From positions 4,488,501 through 4,552,500 of the forward strand of contig JABWDB010000018.1 in the NCBI GenBank assembly GCA_019614645.1: 64,000 nt of DNA, read 5' to 3'. Both the position numbers and the translations under genes were made by a program. The notes beneath the pieces are model-generated. The model was not told the DNA's origin. It did not search any database and worked only from the letters and a program-made list of their open reading frames with translations. Below are positions 43,470-56,165 of this stretch, one piece after another; the first letter of the stretch is position 1; every line of letters starts with the position of its first letter. Source of the stretch: Stratiolaelaps scimitus. Its lineage: Eukaryota > Arthropoda > Arachnida > Mesostigmata > Laelapidae.

Positions 43470-44800
43470 AAATACGTCAACGCTCACTGCAGCGTGGGAT
43501 AAGGCCGTATCTAGCACTGGTTTGCTCTGGATATGCACGTTTTTTTCGACATGCAAATATACATGTAAGTCTCTGCAATAAAAGCTTCCCCTTGCAATTC
43601 ATCGTACTTGTTCCAATAAACGGTGAAATTACGGATCCACCCTCAGCGGTCCGTAATGTTTGGCGTGTCCGGTATACCACCCGGTTGTGCCGACGGCGTA
43701 TCGTTGATAGCCACTCGATTCACGCACGATTTTCGTATTCTCGTCACGAAGCGAATTTGTATTATCTTTGTATTACTAGCCTTTTTTTCGTTATAAATTA
43801 TTATTATCATCATACGATATAAATTCAGCGATCTATGCAGCGTCGGGGCAGCAGGCAATCTTTGAGTCGTTCGGAATTTCGGGAGAGAAGCTTCTTCTGG
43901 CCTTCGATGGCGGCGGCGGCGACAGCTATGGTTCGGGGACGCTGCGGACGGCGGGTGCTTACTGCTCGATCTATATGCTGCTGATGCTGCTAGCGCCGCG
44001 TTACTGCTGCTTGCACTGCTGCTCTGGGGAGTTTGAAGTGAGCGTCCACCGAGCAAGTGATGGATTCGGGATCTTCGCCACTACACCCTACTTCATCACC
44101 CGAACCCGCTTCCTCGGATTGAAGTCGGGATAGAGACGAGGGATACAGAACCAGTGGCAGGCACGCTGAGAGCCAAGTCAACTCCCGGCCCTGTTTTGGC
44201 GAGCGGGCGGGCGGTCTGGCTGGCTGAAGTACAGCTCCTACGGGCTTCTCACGCAGGCCTGCCGCTGCGGCCGGACGCAAGAAGCAGAGCGCACGGATAT
44301 ATCCCAACACCCTTCCTGCGACCCCACGAAACCCCCGGCGTGCTCACGCTCAGCCCAAACGCCTCCGCCGCCGCCACCACCACCGTAACTCAAACCTCTG
44401 CGCCACCGCTTTCCCCGCGAGGGAAAGCCGTGACGCCACTCTCGGCGAGGTCCACTGGCCGCGCGTCGTTGGCAAGAGAAGAAGGTAACTAACTTTAAAA
44501 CGTTCACCTGAGCCTCAGAGGCGATCGGCGAGCTTCAGGCATCAGGAGGGCAGAGAGAGAGAGAGAGCGATAGAGAAAGCAAAAAAGGAACATGTGAGAC
44601 ACCTTGGCGAGGGTGTGAGGTCATTCAGGGGTCGGTGCCGAGGGGGAAGAAATGTCTTAGAACGAAGGCACCGCCTCATAGCTCGGGTCGCATCCAATGA
44701 TATAATAGATATCGGCACATTTGCATTCATCGGTATTAGTGACCGATATCATTTCTATGCATACGAAAAACTGTGGAAAGTTTGTCATTCTTTTTCTATG
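43470..44800. other. No supported gene; CpG-rich patch
   Basis: The interval 43.9-44.5 kb is GC- and CpG-rich with CTG and CCG runs and a short GA run at about 44550-44568. It could be promoter sequence for the frame at 44808, but no start or donor was fixed. Confidence 0.3.
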
Positions 44801-44807
44801 TGTATAA

Positions 44808-45131
44808 AAAAAGCACTTCGTTTTAAATTTTATAAGACGAGTGGCATACAAATGTAAATGTGTCAAAGAGAACGTAAATATTGTGCATGTCCTCCAGCGT
44901 CTTAACACCGTAGATAAAGTCTTGCTTCAAAAAATGGTGTTGAAACAACCGACGATGGTTGCAAAAATATTTGATATTGTCGAAACTACGACTAGATCCA
45001 GAGGGAATATACTCCCAAAAGTTATAGCCATGAAAAAATGTGTTAATGAATTGATTCCCCTGGAGACTATCACGCGCACAACACGGGCACACAGCGTGCG
45101 CAACCGGAGCCATCATAGAAAATGCACATAA
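44808..45131 (+). CDS. Candidate 3'-terminal exon, possibly a TFIIS-N/IBD-like helical domain
   Basis: The frame is open from 44808, just after an in-frame TAA at 44805-44807, to TAA at 45129-45131. AG dinucleotides after pyrimidine-rich sequence near 44813 and 44836 could be acceptors. Residues read VNIVHVLQRLNTVDKVLLQK, MVAKIFDIVETTTRSRGN and ILPKVIAMKKCVNELI. The run of helices with spacing aL--L---V...IV--I... I--K----N-L is reminiscent of the integrase-binding domain (TND fold) at the C-terminus of PSIP1/HDGF-like chromatin proteins, or of TFIIS N-terminal domains. That resemblance is by eye and weak. No partner exon upstream was found. It may be random sequence. Confidence 0.3.
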   Translation, partial: KKHFVLNFIRRVAYKCKCVKENVNIVHVLQRLNTVDKVLLQKMVLKQPTMVAKIFDIVETTTRSRGNILPKVIAMKKCVNELIPLETITRTTRAHSVRNRSHHRKCT

Positions 45132-46079
45132 GTGAGACTTGTAACTATTATATTATACTTTATTCAAAAGTGTTGTGTTTGTTATTATTATATTTAATAT
45201 CTAGCTTGATTGTCTCAGACGTCTACAGGCTAGTATTAATGGACATCAAGTATTAATGGTGACTATCGCATAACTGACGATACACTAGTTGATTGGTTTT
45301 GTGAAATGACGAATAGATCTGCGCTGAGTTGATATTGTTCGAAGTTAATCAAACGACCTACGGGCCGTTTGCCGGGTTGTCCCACTTGCACGTTCGAGAA
45401 AACGTGAATTTCTGTTAGCATAGGCCGGGTCAAGCAAGTCGAATTAAAATAGTTTAGTACAGTCTCCCGCTTACCTTGGGGGCATTGAATGCAAATTTTC
45501 GTCAGGGCTGACTCAAAAATGCAGTCGTGCACTCCCGATGTAGCGTAACTTTTTAACCTTCTTCAAGACTGCGTGCCTGCAGGGTTCCACACGCTGCAAA
45601 GATGATCGTTTTCGTGCCCCGTTGGATTGCCTCCTGTGTTGATAATTGGTGATGAGAGACCCACTATATTGTATACAGCGATGACAGCAGTATCACAGCG
45701 TTGTATTGGTACCACACCGCGGATTCGGTGAAATCGACCACTACTCATCGACGGCCAGCGACGAGAGGAGACGTCGAACTTTATTTTCCGGATCGGACTG
45801 GTGGAAGACTTTACCCACGGGCGTCACTGTTGCAGAGGCGCATGCCGGATCACTGAGGAGAGGTGTCAGCGCCAGAGCGGTGATTCGTTTCAAGGAGTCC
45901 CAGCTCGGGGAGGAGAAGCCAACTTTTCGAGAGGGGGCGGCCCCATACCGAGCAAACTAACTGCCTGACCGCAGCGGAGTGGCGGGACGATTAGAATTGG
46001 AGGAGCCGTCGAATGGAGGAATGGTAAGAGGATGTCGTCATATGGGCCCTTGAAAGGACCTCCTCTGATACGAACGTCT

Positions 46080-46133
46080 TTCTCGCTCTCTCTCTCTCGC
46101 ACTCGCTCTCTTTGTCGAGAGAGAGAGAGAGCG
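46080..46133. repeat. (TC)n/(GA)n palindromic tract
   Basis: A CT-rich run followed within 15 bp by a GA-rich run, so the strand can fold on itself. Confidence 0.8.
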
Positions 46134-49100
46134 GTCTATTCACGAAGCGATTATATGCAGAGTAGATAGCTGTCTCTATCGGCCTCCGCCCACTTAATAC
46201 ATCAGTCGCCATGCAAGCCCAAGTGATTATTTTCTACTCAATCGAGAATTCTTCAAGACCAATAGCACGTACTGTGAGTGGCGTTGCGATGTAAAGTGAT
46301 CACTAGCGTTGAAATAAAGGTGGCCGACTTATGGCTTTGCGTACGGTGAAGGTGATCGCGAATGGATGGTGAGTTAGAACAAGCTAATTTTACTGACAGT
46401 TTCTGCATGTATGTGCGCACCGGTACCGCGCTTGATCGCCTCTCATGTGAGTCGCTGTCGATAGCTTTATATTTACTTACTAAGTAGACAAAATGTAATT
46501 CAGCATTTTTCAGTTACAACACATTTGACGTTCGCAAGAAGTTGTCTGAAATTGACATTTGAGTATCACGAACAGTGTAGCGAAATGGCACGCGCTTGAA
46601 TGAACCATTTCATACCGTTGTTGGAGCTGGTGAGGACGCACGAGTAGGAAGACATTGCCGACGTTAGTAGGTTGGTTGGTGAACTTCACCAAGGTGGAGG
46701 ACTTTTAACGGGTCGAGCGCTTTCGCACCACCCGCTCGTTGGAGAACCTGTGCGGTATAGCAGGAATATAGGATGAATGAGGGTTCTCACAAAAACAAAC
46801 CTCCCGAGCGGCGGTTCGCGAGCCTAGCGGAGTGGTGATTGGGCGGTCTGCTGAGGCCTCGGCGCTGAGGTGATTGCGCGGACCATTTACCGCGCATACG
46901 AAGGCAAACGTGGCTTGCCCCGAACGGCTCTCGGGCCTTCTCGCATTCTATGGCCGCCTCTGCCGCCAGCAGTAGCAGCGTCGGCGGCCGGAAAACGGGG
47001 GGGGGAGCATCGGCGAGAGCGTTCTCCGTGGCGCTGTTCTTCAGCCGTCTGCGTTAACTCCACACCCGGCTGCACCGGGTTCCCATCGCCCCTCGGGGGT
47101 CCTCCTCGCTCTCGCCCGTAAGTGGAGCCTAACAGGTTCGTAGATTTACGAACGGCCGGCCTGGTCTGGCTGCTCACTTCATCCAGCCTTACCACCCATT
47201 GCCCTCCCGTTGCTTTTCCGCCCGTTCCTCCGTGCAATGAAATGGCATCATCCGCACCTCGTGGGAGCCTCGGTGAGGAGCGTCCGAGCCACCGATTTTG
47301 ACCTCATCCCGCTGTCGGTTGTACCTGTCGAGTCAGGAGAAGCAGGATGGCCAGCAAGGCTATTGGAAGGTTAATGCTGCAATCGCACAGGGAAGGACCC
47401 CCAGAAGCGGGGGTCTGTTCGATGCGACGGAGATGGAGAGAGACAGAGAGAGTGAGAGAGCGTTTAATAAGAAGTGCGGAGGCGGCTACTGTGATGATAT
47501 TGCTGTCCTCCGACTACGAGATAGTCGAGAACCACACGATGATAAAAAATAAATAAAGAGAATAAAGAGATGGCTGCGTTTTTAACACGACCCCTATTTC
47601 ATCGAGTTACGTTTCATGGTTGGCAGCGCCGGGGTTGGCAGCCATCGGGCGCAAAAAGGAAACGACATATTTTTTACGGTCCACTGGGGGCGCTGACCAG
47701 CAAAACGTATAGCGGTCGAAGCTTCTGCAGCGGTCGAGGCCACAGAGCTGGCTGCTCGATAACTCTCCCTAGTAGTCTTTGGTCAGCGGGCGTCGCAGGG
47801 TTCCGGGAAGTGGTCGAGAGTCGGACCCGGAGTGCACCACTAGCAGATTAGATGAGGCCCGTTTCCTGGCGCTCTCTCGCACAGTCAGTCATCACGTCCT
47901 CCTTTACAAATGGGCCTCACATAGCTGCTACAACGGCCTGGCGCTGCTGTTGCCACTACCGCTCCTGTTACGCCCTACCTACTTTTGCCAACCTTGCCCT
48001 TCCTGTGTTGGCTTGCCTCGTCTATTTCCTCGTGTCTGTTCTTGCTTTCAGAGCGTTCCTCTTGCCTTTTCGCCGTTGAAAATCAGCTTGCTATCAGCGC
48101 CTGACTTCCTGAGGTTGCTGTGGCATGCGCCTTCGAGCAGAAGAAGATCTCATGCAAACAACACCGTCCCCCCAGTGTTCGGTATTACAGCAGCGATGTG
48201 TACACCTGATCGGTGCACAGCGCCGCTACATGGCAGTATAGTATTTCGATCAGATTTTTAACGCTTCAACTAATTGCTGTTGGGGAAACCGAACGAGCGG
48301 ACTTGTGGTAAATGCCAGTGCAGCAATCCGCGTCCAAATCTTAGTGCAGCTGTAGGGGCTGACCAAGCGTTCTAATCAAGCAGCAGACTTTTGGATTGCC
48401 AACGTCAGGTCGGTCAATGCTCGCCTGCTGTTGCCCACATCATTTCGCCGCCCCCGACCGTTGGTCTACTCATCGTCGGTGGGCCCCCCGCCTGTGATCT
48501 AAGTGATTTGATTATTTTCGCATCCCGCCGCGTCGCATTTCGTTCAACGAACGGGGGAGGATTCCTCCCCTACCAGCTACAGCGGCGGGATCGATTTCCG
48601 TTCTTTGTGACTGCTCCGCCTCCTCGCTACCCAGTTACCCATTGCCCAGCTGGCTGGTCCTTCACCCCTCGGAGTTACCGAAGCCTGATCCCATGTCATT
48701 TCCCGTCGCCTTCGAGCTTCGGTCGGAACTTTAAACTACTAAACATTTGTCGATCAATGAGGATCTGCAGAGGATGTTGACACCTCCGATGTATTCGTGA
48801 TCACCATCGTGGCTCCGTCTCAATTGCGACTTCGGTCGGCACCAGCCAAATCTATTTACGTCAATTCGACAGGGGTAGGAGACGCTTACAATTGGTATCT
48901 GCAATGACTTTCGATTGATTTTTCGCTATGAATATGACGGGATGCTTATGAAGACATTTCACGTCACTACCACAACCAAGGGATCAATTCGATGACACAT
49001 CACACCCATATGAAGAGTTGGGAGAAAGTGTATTATAGCTACCTAGCTATAATGCCTATTCTGTGTTTTATTATAAGCAGTTAGCAAATTATATGATATT

Positions 49101-52100
49101 GCTTTTCAATCGAATACTATATCGCTATATTTAACCATGGATGAGACCACGCACATCAATTGGTTCAATTGATTATTTACCAGCACGTCGCGCCTCCGCT
49201 AGTTTTTATTACACGGCCGTCGAGATTCGCGTGCTGGGCCTTCATTCTGCTGAACCACAGCGTGCGTCTGTGCGAAGTAAGAGAGAAGCAAATTATATGA
49301 CGTGTATGCATGTAAACGCGTGTGTATGTTATGGTTACAATGGTCCATTTGAAGTTCGTCAAGGCAAAGTTGAAGGAGGCGCTCAAACTAGCTGCATGGA
49401 TAAGCGATAGCGGGACGACTATTGACGTCTTCCGTCATTGGGCCAAGTTCCTTTGTCCGTTTGTCTGTCACACTTGCAGGCAATAGTTGTGTCCTTCGCC
49501 GAGCCTACAAGTGTGTGGGGGGGGGGGGGGTCCTTTGCAGGCTCAGCAGGCTACTTGGCGTCATATCTGCTTCTCGGAAGTGCGTTCGTTGGTCGACGTT
49601 GGCATCCAGTCGAGCCAACGTTGCGATTCTATGCCATGCCTTCTCACTGCCCCGATCGCTCGAGTGCGTTGTGTGATGTTGATCGTTGGAAGCGTCAGAG
49701 CGCCTGGCGCACTCCGGGCTTTTGATCGCTCCGGCGTCCACAGATCGATGTCTGTCAATGTCGACTGCGCATATTCATCACACTTCATTCCGGGTGCACC
49801 GGAGGCTCCTTAAGCGCTGGCTGGCTGGCTGTGCTGGCTCGAGGATTCCTCAAGTATCCATGCAGCGATGTTTCAGCCTGTGTACCCTTGGCGGAGGAGG
49901 CGGCGGCAGCGGCGGCGGCGGTAGCAAAGAGCAAGCGTTGAAGCCCTCCGTTTTCGGGTTGGACTCCGTCAAGCGTGGTAGTCCGCAATAGAGTGAGCGG
50001 GAGCCGGCCGGGTGTCATGCAGGAGGCACACTGCGCCGTTGGCGTCCGCCAATGCCCCTCTGGCATCAGAAGCAAAAGAAGTCCTCCGGTAGCCGCCCTG
50101 CATAGCCAGCCGGGTGTCTAGCAATTCTTGACGGTCGGAGACGTCGGCGGGCAACAAGAGAAGAAATGCCCGACACGATGGTCATTGAGCGAGTGGGAGA
50201 GAGAGAAAGAAAGCAACAGCCGATTTCTGCGTAGGGCCACCACCAGACCGCCAGCCAACAGCGATGATCCGTATCAACACACCCGGAGACGCCGAGGCGG
50301 GTGCGGGTGCGCATTCATCATCCGGGCTCATCCCTGCCGAGCACCGAAGCAAGTCACTGTTCTGCTGCTGCCAGGCCACCCAGGCCCAACCCTACCCGAG
50401 AGTTCTTTCAGAAGGCGAGAGCTCACTTGCTCGCTCGCTTGGTGGGCCTGTGCCACTTACTCACTTGGCCGGGGTTTTTCGCGCATTCGGCCTCAGGCAG
50501 TGCCCGTCCATGAGAAAGTAGCAGGTTACCCAGCTGAAGCAAGCAGTCATTAGACAAGCGGCAGAAAAACGAAGTCAATAGAAACATCACTAATGTGAGA
50601 CTGGTTTTCCTTAATAAAAGGAAAGACTAGGTCGTAGCCGAGTGAGATGCGTGTCAACCTAATATAGACGCTTATGAATAAGTATAACGCACGTGTTATA
50701 TTTGATGAGTCACCCGTCTTCGTAGGTTTGATTTCCCCGCCAATCGAAGCTGGCGATCTCAAAACGTGGAGAGATGTACGAGAAAATAGGGGAGGGTTGT
50801 ATCGGTGTAAGAGGCCTGAACGACACCGCGTGTCTCCTGTCGAAATCGAATTTTCTCATGAGTATGGACTGATGATATAAGTTGCAAGTCACGTTCGGCT
50901 CATTTACTGTAATATATATATGAAATAGGAAGGGTATGTCACTCGACAATCACGTTCAAAAGTAAATCGACGACACAATTCATTGACCTGTGTATATGCT
51001 TATTCACACAAACATTCATCGACACAATTATACGCCGTTATATCGATGCCCAATGAGCTGGTTAACGCTGGTTAGTCTGCATATCCCGTCATCAACGTGT
51101 CCTTGTCATGTGTCGGTCCCGATTGTGATACCAGACGAGACGCAGAACAAAGGGTTTACCCCATCGAAGCGGTGGAAAGCTCTCCAATCAAACGTCGCCT
51201 TGCTGCCATTAAACACCGAGTCTTTCCGTTCGTTGTCGCTGCCAACGACCTGCTGTAATGGCCTCGGATTTGCCTTGGAGTTGTTCCCTCCGGTAGATAT
51301 TTGGAGGTCGAGCCTTGTCTTCCCATGGGATTTGTCGGCAAGGCTCGATTTGTGTCGGGGTTTTTCTGTTGAGATTGCTATCGCATTCCCACTCGTGCAA
51401 TATTTTCAATGTTCCTTGTTAGTATCCTAGCGGTATGGTGGATGATTACCGCTTCCTTGACGATTACGGCAAGGCTGCCTCAGAGGCAATGAGGCGGAAC
51501 CTATGTAGCACTTTGATGCTGCTAACGCTTACACACCCAAATGCAGATAATCCATGAGCTGTACATGATGTATCAGCGGGTGCTGCTGATCATGAAAGAG
51601 TCGACTTCATATCGGACGAGTCATGACGAGAAATGATTTTTTTTTATATCGTAGTATTCTTCTTCAGAGCTGAACTTTGAGATTTGCTTGCTGCCAAATA
51701 GGAACGTTTTCTTAACGCAAGCAACGTGGATAGAATGTATGTAGTACAACTTTTTGTAAGGGGGTATTGGCATGCTAATGCATCTCAACACCGTAACTGC
51801 CCCCATTCTGGAACTGTGGACGATTTTCAACAGTACCGCCCTTCTCCGTATGGCTTAGCGAATTCCTTCAGTTAGGGTGGTGAGATGTGTACAAGCCCAG
51901 CCACGAGCACCACATATCCTCCCTGCCGTACGGACATGGTTAGCTCACCCTCAGCCGCTTCCATTCTCTCTCACTCCAGACTTCCTCTGTAGGACCTCTG
52001 TCCGCTTCCCGTCTGTAAACGACTACTGTAGTCAATAGGGTGTCTGTAGAAAGCGCCGTGTGTGTAATCACGCAGTATTTATGACGCATACAGGGAATGT

Positions 52101-54692
52101 ACGGTGTTTTCCTTTCTGCACAGTGGTAGTGTGCCGCAGACCACATTAGTTGCCACTACTACTTCTCGAATCTTATCGCGGAGATACTGTCCATAAAAGT
52201 AAATATGGCTCCACTCAGATTTAAACCTCCCTTTTGACACTGCCTCCCTTACCCACCACGCCATGCCCAAAGGCATGTATATATTACATCGAATTTATAT
52301 TAATAAAACGATGCTGCAATGCGTCGACTGTATCTAGATTGAATCAGTCATGGGTCTTTAAACAACAATGTAACCTTACTGACAAGTTCGTTGAATATCT
52401 CAGCCAGCACTACAAAAGGTATTAAAACTGCAACACTTTTTGGCACAGCGACGTGTCGCAAGTTCTGCTCATATGTGTACGTGGTTGTCTGATCTCAGCG
52501 TCGAGTATCGTGACAATGGTAAGGCATTATTGGCAGCTCGCTCTTCCCGATCTATAGTTGTAGAGGGAACCTTACGAGTCCGAAATAAACTTCGAAGCTT
52601 GCCACAGAAGGAGACCACGAGTGCCACGGATGAGAACGGCTGAACCAAATGCTGCGAGCTTCAGTGAGGTTAGTCCGAGAAATGTCTAACCGTCTTCAAT
52701 GAGTAATTGTTATCTTGTCCATTCCGCTGTTCAGCTGAGATAGCCTTAGCATCACAAGAACGTGCAGGTGAAGCATTGCCTCTTCGTGATATTTGAATGA
52801 GCCTAACACGAGGGACACGTTACCAGGCATGAGTCGTCCGATGGGAAGTTCCCACCTTTCGCGGCGGCAGCGGCGGCAGTGGTGCGCAACCGCCAGCCGG
52901 GAGTGACGTGGCCGCCGCTTCACTTGGTGACGCTAAGCACCGTGCCTGCCCTCATATTGTTTAGCCACAGACGATGATCCCCTTCGTTGGTTCGGGAGTT
53001 TGGCCCCTCACCCGTCCCCGCTGTGGTCTGTGAGAGCCGGTGAGACCTATCATTCTTCCCGAACAAGTATTAGGCTCACGGATGTCACAGTAACACGCAG
53101 GGGGTGTTGAGGGACGTGGCGGCTTAACTTGGCTCGTTGAGATGAATGGAGGAGGTCGATTGCAATTAGCGGTAGCGGTCCCCTTCCGCATACCCCAAAG
53201 AGGTTTCCGCTTCGTCTCGCGTTCCGTGCTATTGTGGAACTCGAGACAGTTGAGTCGACAGACCCCCCCTGCCCCGCGAGATCCGCCATCTCCTCTCGAT
53301 CGCCCCTCTCTGTTCGCTTAGTGCTCGCTCTGTTGGTTGGTTGGTTGGTTGGGCATTGTCATGCGCCATCCGCGGCAAGGCTACCCTAGCCTTGCCTCAT
53401 CGGCTTCGCGTTTCCTAATTCGGACTCCTCCCGAGGCGTTCAATGAACTCCCCAGATATCGGCGACAATTTGATACGTTTGTTAAACAGCGACTGTCTCT
53501 ATCGATTAGTGAGGCTTGTACCTATTTCTAAACTGCTGATATAGAATAGTATGCAGAAAAAGGCTGTGCTTACAATATAGAAGGATGATTTCATCTCACG
53601 GTCTCCACCCTCATATTGCGTTTATAGTGGCGCCAGACGTTGTATCCACAAGAAACGAAGGCCCTGCCCTAGGGTAGGACATTACTGGGCGCCTGCCTCC
53701 TCTGACCGAGCTGCAGAGTGGGCGCAGGAATAACACATGAAGCCTCACCCCTCGAGATTTCTGGGAATGTATTTTTTCTCGTCCGCACGCTCTGCGCTAT
53801 ATAGCTTGAAGACAACGTATGAAAAGGCTGCACTGACCGCGGCTGCTTCGGGGTATGTCGAGGAAAGCGAAGACGACAACATCAACGACGCCAACAATGT
53901 AATAGTCCGAAATCAGAGAACATCGTAACTCTATACGTGATCGTCATTCTTTGTTCTCACTCGGGCCAGCACTAGCGGAGTTCCCCACGACGCATCCCCG
54001 GGCATCCCTAGAGTGGACGCATCACTAAAGACTCGCTGCGGACAACCGTTCTCGGCCTTTTTCTTGCGGGAGCCCTGTTCTCGTAGGACACGACCTGCGG
54101 CAAGCGGTACGCGTTCTACTATCCAACGGTGCGTGAGGATCGGATGATCCTGCCCGTTGCCGGGATGAGGCCTACTAGTGATCAATGGCGTCATCTCGGA
54201 CGGGTGCCAACCGCCAGCCGAGGGCCACTACCGCGGCCGTAATTCATCACGCCGATTGCTTATACATTGTGCCGCCCCACGCCGAGCCAGCGATCGTCCT
54301 CCGTTCCGATCTCGCTCGATCTAGCGTTAGACTAGACAGTCGCGATGCCCGACATGTGGCCGCAGGAGCGGGGGTCCAGCTTGTCTCATTCAGGTCGACT
54401 CTGAGTTAAACAGTGCTCTGCCGAGTGAGGCTTGATGGTGCACGACTCTCCGACTGTATGCGGCTGCCGGTTAGCAGCAAGAATAACATCAACAACATGC
54501 CATCGACCAACCTTTTAACAGTTGCTACCTGATGACCAAACGATGAGCAAAAATGCTGACCGCAAGTGAAACTAGACTCACAAGAAGTAACTCAGAGCGG
54601 GCCGACCTCGCCAAAAATATTGTTGGTCGGGGTAGTGGTCGACGATACCACTAGTGAACAGTCAGATCATGCTAGTTGATGTGGATCAAGCG

Positions 54693-54731
54693 CGAGAGAG
54701 ATAGAGAGAGAGAGAGGGAGAGAGAGAGAAA
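54693..54731. repeat. (GA)n microsatellite
   Basis: GA repeats with occasional G or T interruptions. The Arg-Glu and Ser-Leu frames over it are artefacts. Confidence 0.85.
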
Positions 54732-55992
54732 GATAAGGAGTTGGCTAGCGCCGGCAGGGATAACGGCAAGCCGCCAGAGACTGGATGATGCCAGACAAGT
54801 TCCGTTGCTCTCCTCACAAACCTTGCGATCCCTCGTACTCAAGCTTTCTCCACCGTCCACCTGCTGGCAAGGCAAGGGCGTAAGTGAACGAGCAGCATCT
54901 ACGCCTCAATGGTCTACCAAGCAGTTCAGGCTCAGTCCCTTTTCTTGAAGTGATGTCCGGACGAATCGGGTCCGGCGAGCCAACCTGAAAAGGCCAACGG
55001 AGGTCGACATCGATGGAAGCCCCTATCCCCGGCCGTGCTGGGAATCGCCGGGGAAGCGCCGCGCCTGTTATTCCTTCAGAGAGAGGAGAGTCGGCAGCTT
55101 GATCTTATTATAGGGGACGCATGGGGCCATAGGGCTAGCCGCTTGACCCTTCGTCTGTCCGTCGGGATTTGGACAAAACAGTTGCCCGTCCCCTTAACCG
55201 CTGTTCGTTCGTAGGGCAGCTGACGTACAGAGTACGAAAGGAGCCCTGCAAGAAGCTGACTGAGGTCGCAAGAAGCCGGTCCCGGAGACGGCCATCCACG
55301 TTGACGGGGCGCGCTAAGGGGACCTGTGGGACCCCTATCCGGCATCCCTTCCCCAAGCAGTTCTAAGCTGCAAAAGGGACTTAACCTCGTGCGTCTACCT
55401 CTCCCCGCAACCCTGCTCCCTCTGCCTGTGAGGGCGCTCGACCGTGAAATAACAAATATCTGCCTTGACTGCCTGCGCGATGCTTCTCCTCGACCCGAAA
55501 ACAGAAACAGATGCCCACAAAGGCCGCTGCTACCAAGCCGCCACTCGCGGGCCCGCCAGAGTGGCTTGGTTGCAGGGACTTGCCGCCCGCGGGCCTCGTT
55601 GACCCGCTTGATCGTTTCCTCCATAGTGTGGCGTGATTCCGCTGTCGTATTCGCCGCGACGAGACGAAGCGGCAGTTGAAGCTGGTGGTTAGTCTGTCTT
55701 TTTATTGTGTTCCCGCAAAGCAGCCGTAGCGACGTGTTGGAACTACCTTCGTGGAGCTATTCGTATATAGAGCCGCGGAGACCCGGGGTTAGTGCTCGAC
55801 GGCTACCTTAGTTGCGGATAAATAGTTGTCACTGATATTTTGGACCCGCGTGCGGCGTCTATTGAAGGAACAGTTTCTTAGATACAGCACGGATACAGAC
55901 GCATCTCTCCAAGCTGGGCTATTTATTTCATGGTACAGATGAATTTTTGCAGTACCTCGGGTTTTCATAGAAAATCGCTTTGTATTTTATAG

Positions 55993-56165
55993 AAATGCTG
56001 TGGTTGAAGGTCCATAAGGACATTTTCGAACCTATCGTTATGGCTAAAGAGAAGGAAAGTACACACTACTTGATACGAACACGGAACAAACTAGAAGCAG
56101 AGGAAATCCGCCCATGGTCGAACGCTTGGGGCTCAGAAAACACCGCTCATGTTTTCGTTCGCACA
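55993..56165 (+). CDS. Possible internal exon, unknown protein
   Basis: Bounded by a T-rich acceptor (TTTGTATTTTATAG, ending 55992) and a donor CACAG then GTAGAT at 56166. The open frame between reads MLWLKVHKDIFEPIVMAKEK, then YLIRTRNKLEAEEIRPWSN and TAHVFVRT. It reaches a stop three codons past the donor, consistent with an exon end. No phase-matched partner was found and the family is not recognised. Confidence 0.22.

Larger units (their letters stand above)
45132..55980. other. No supported gene
   Basis: A long, mixed-composition stretch. It has GC-rich patches (46.8-47.3, 47.6-48.7, 49.5-50.5, 53.0-53.5, 55.0-55.7 kb), a TC/GA palindromic tract at 46080-46133, a poly-G run near 49517-49530, a TTGG tetranucleotide at about 53333-53352, and a GA tract at 54693-54731. 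AATAAA-like repeats occur near 47548-47566. Frames over 100 codons (47779-48261, 48391-48780, 50128-50553, 50990-51430, 55076-55624) look compositional and show no family motifs. Confidence 0.3.

Noticed and set aside
55076..55624. 182-codon minus-strand frame
   Set aside because: Arg/Ser/Gly-rich compositional frame in GC-rich DNA with no motif and open frames on the other strand.
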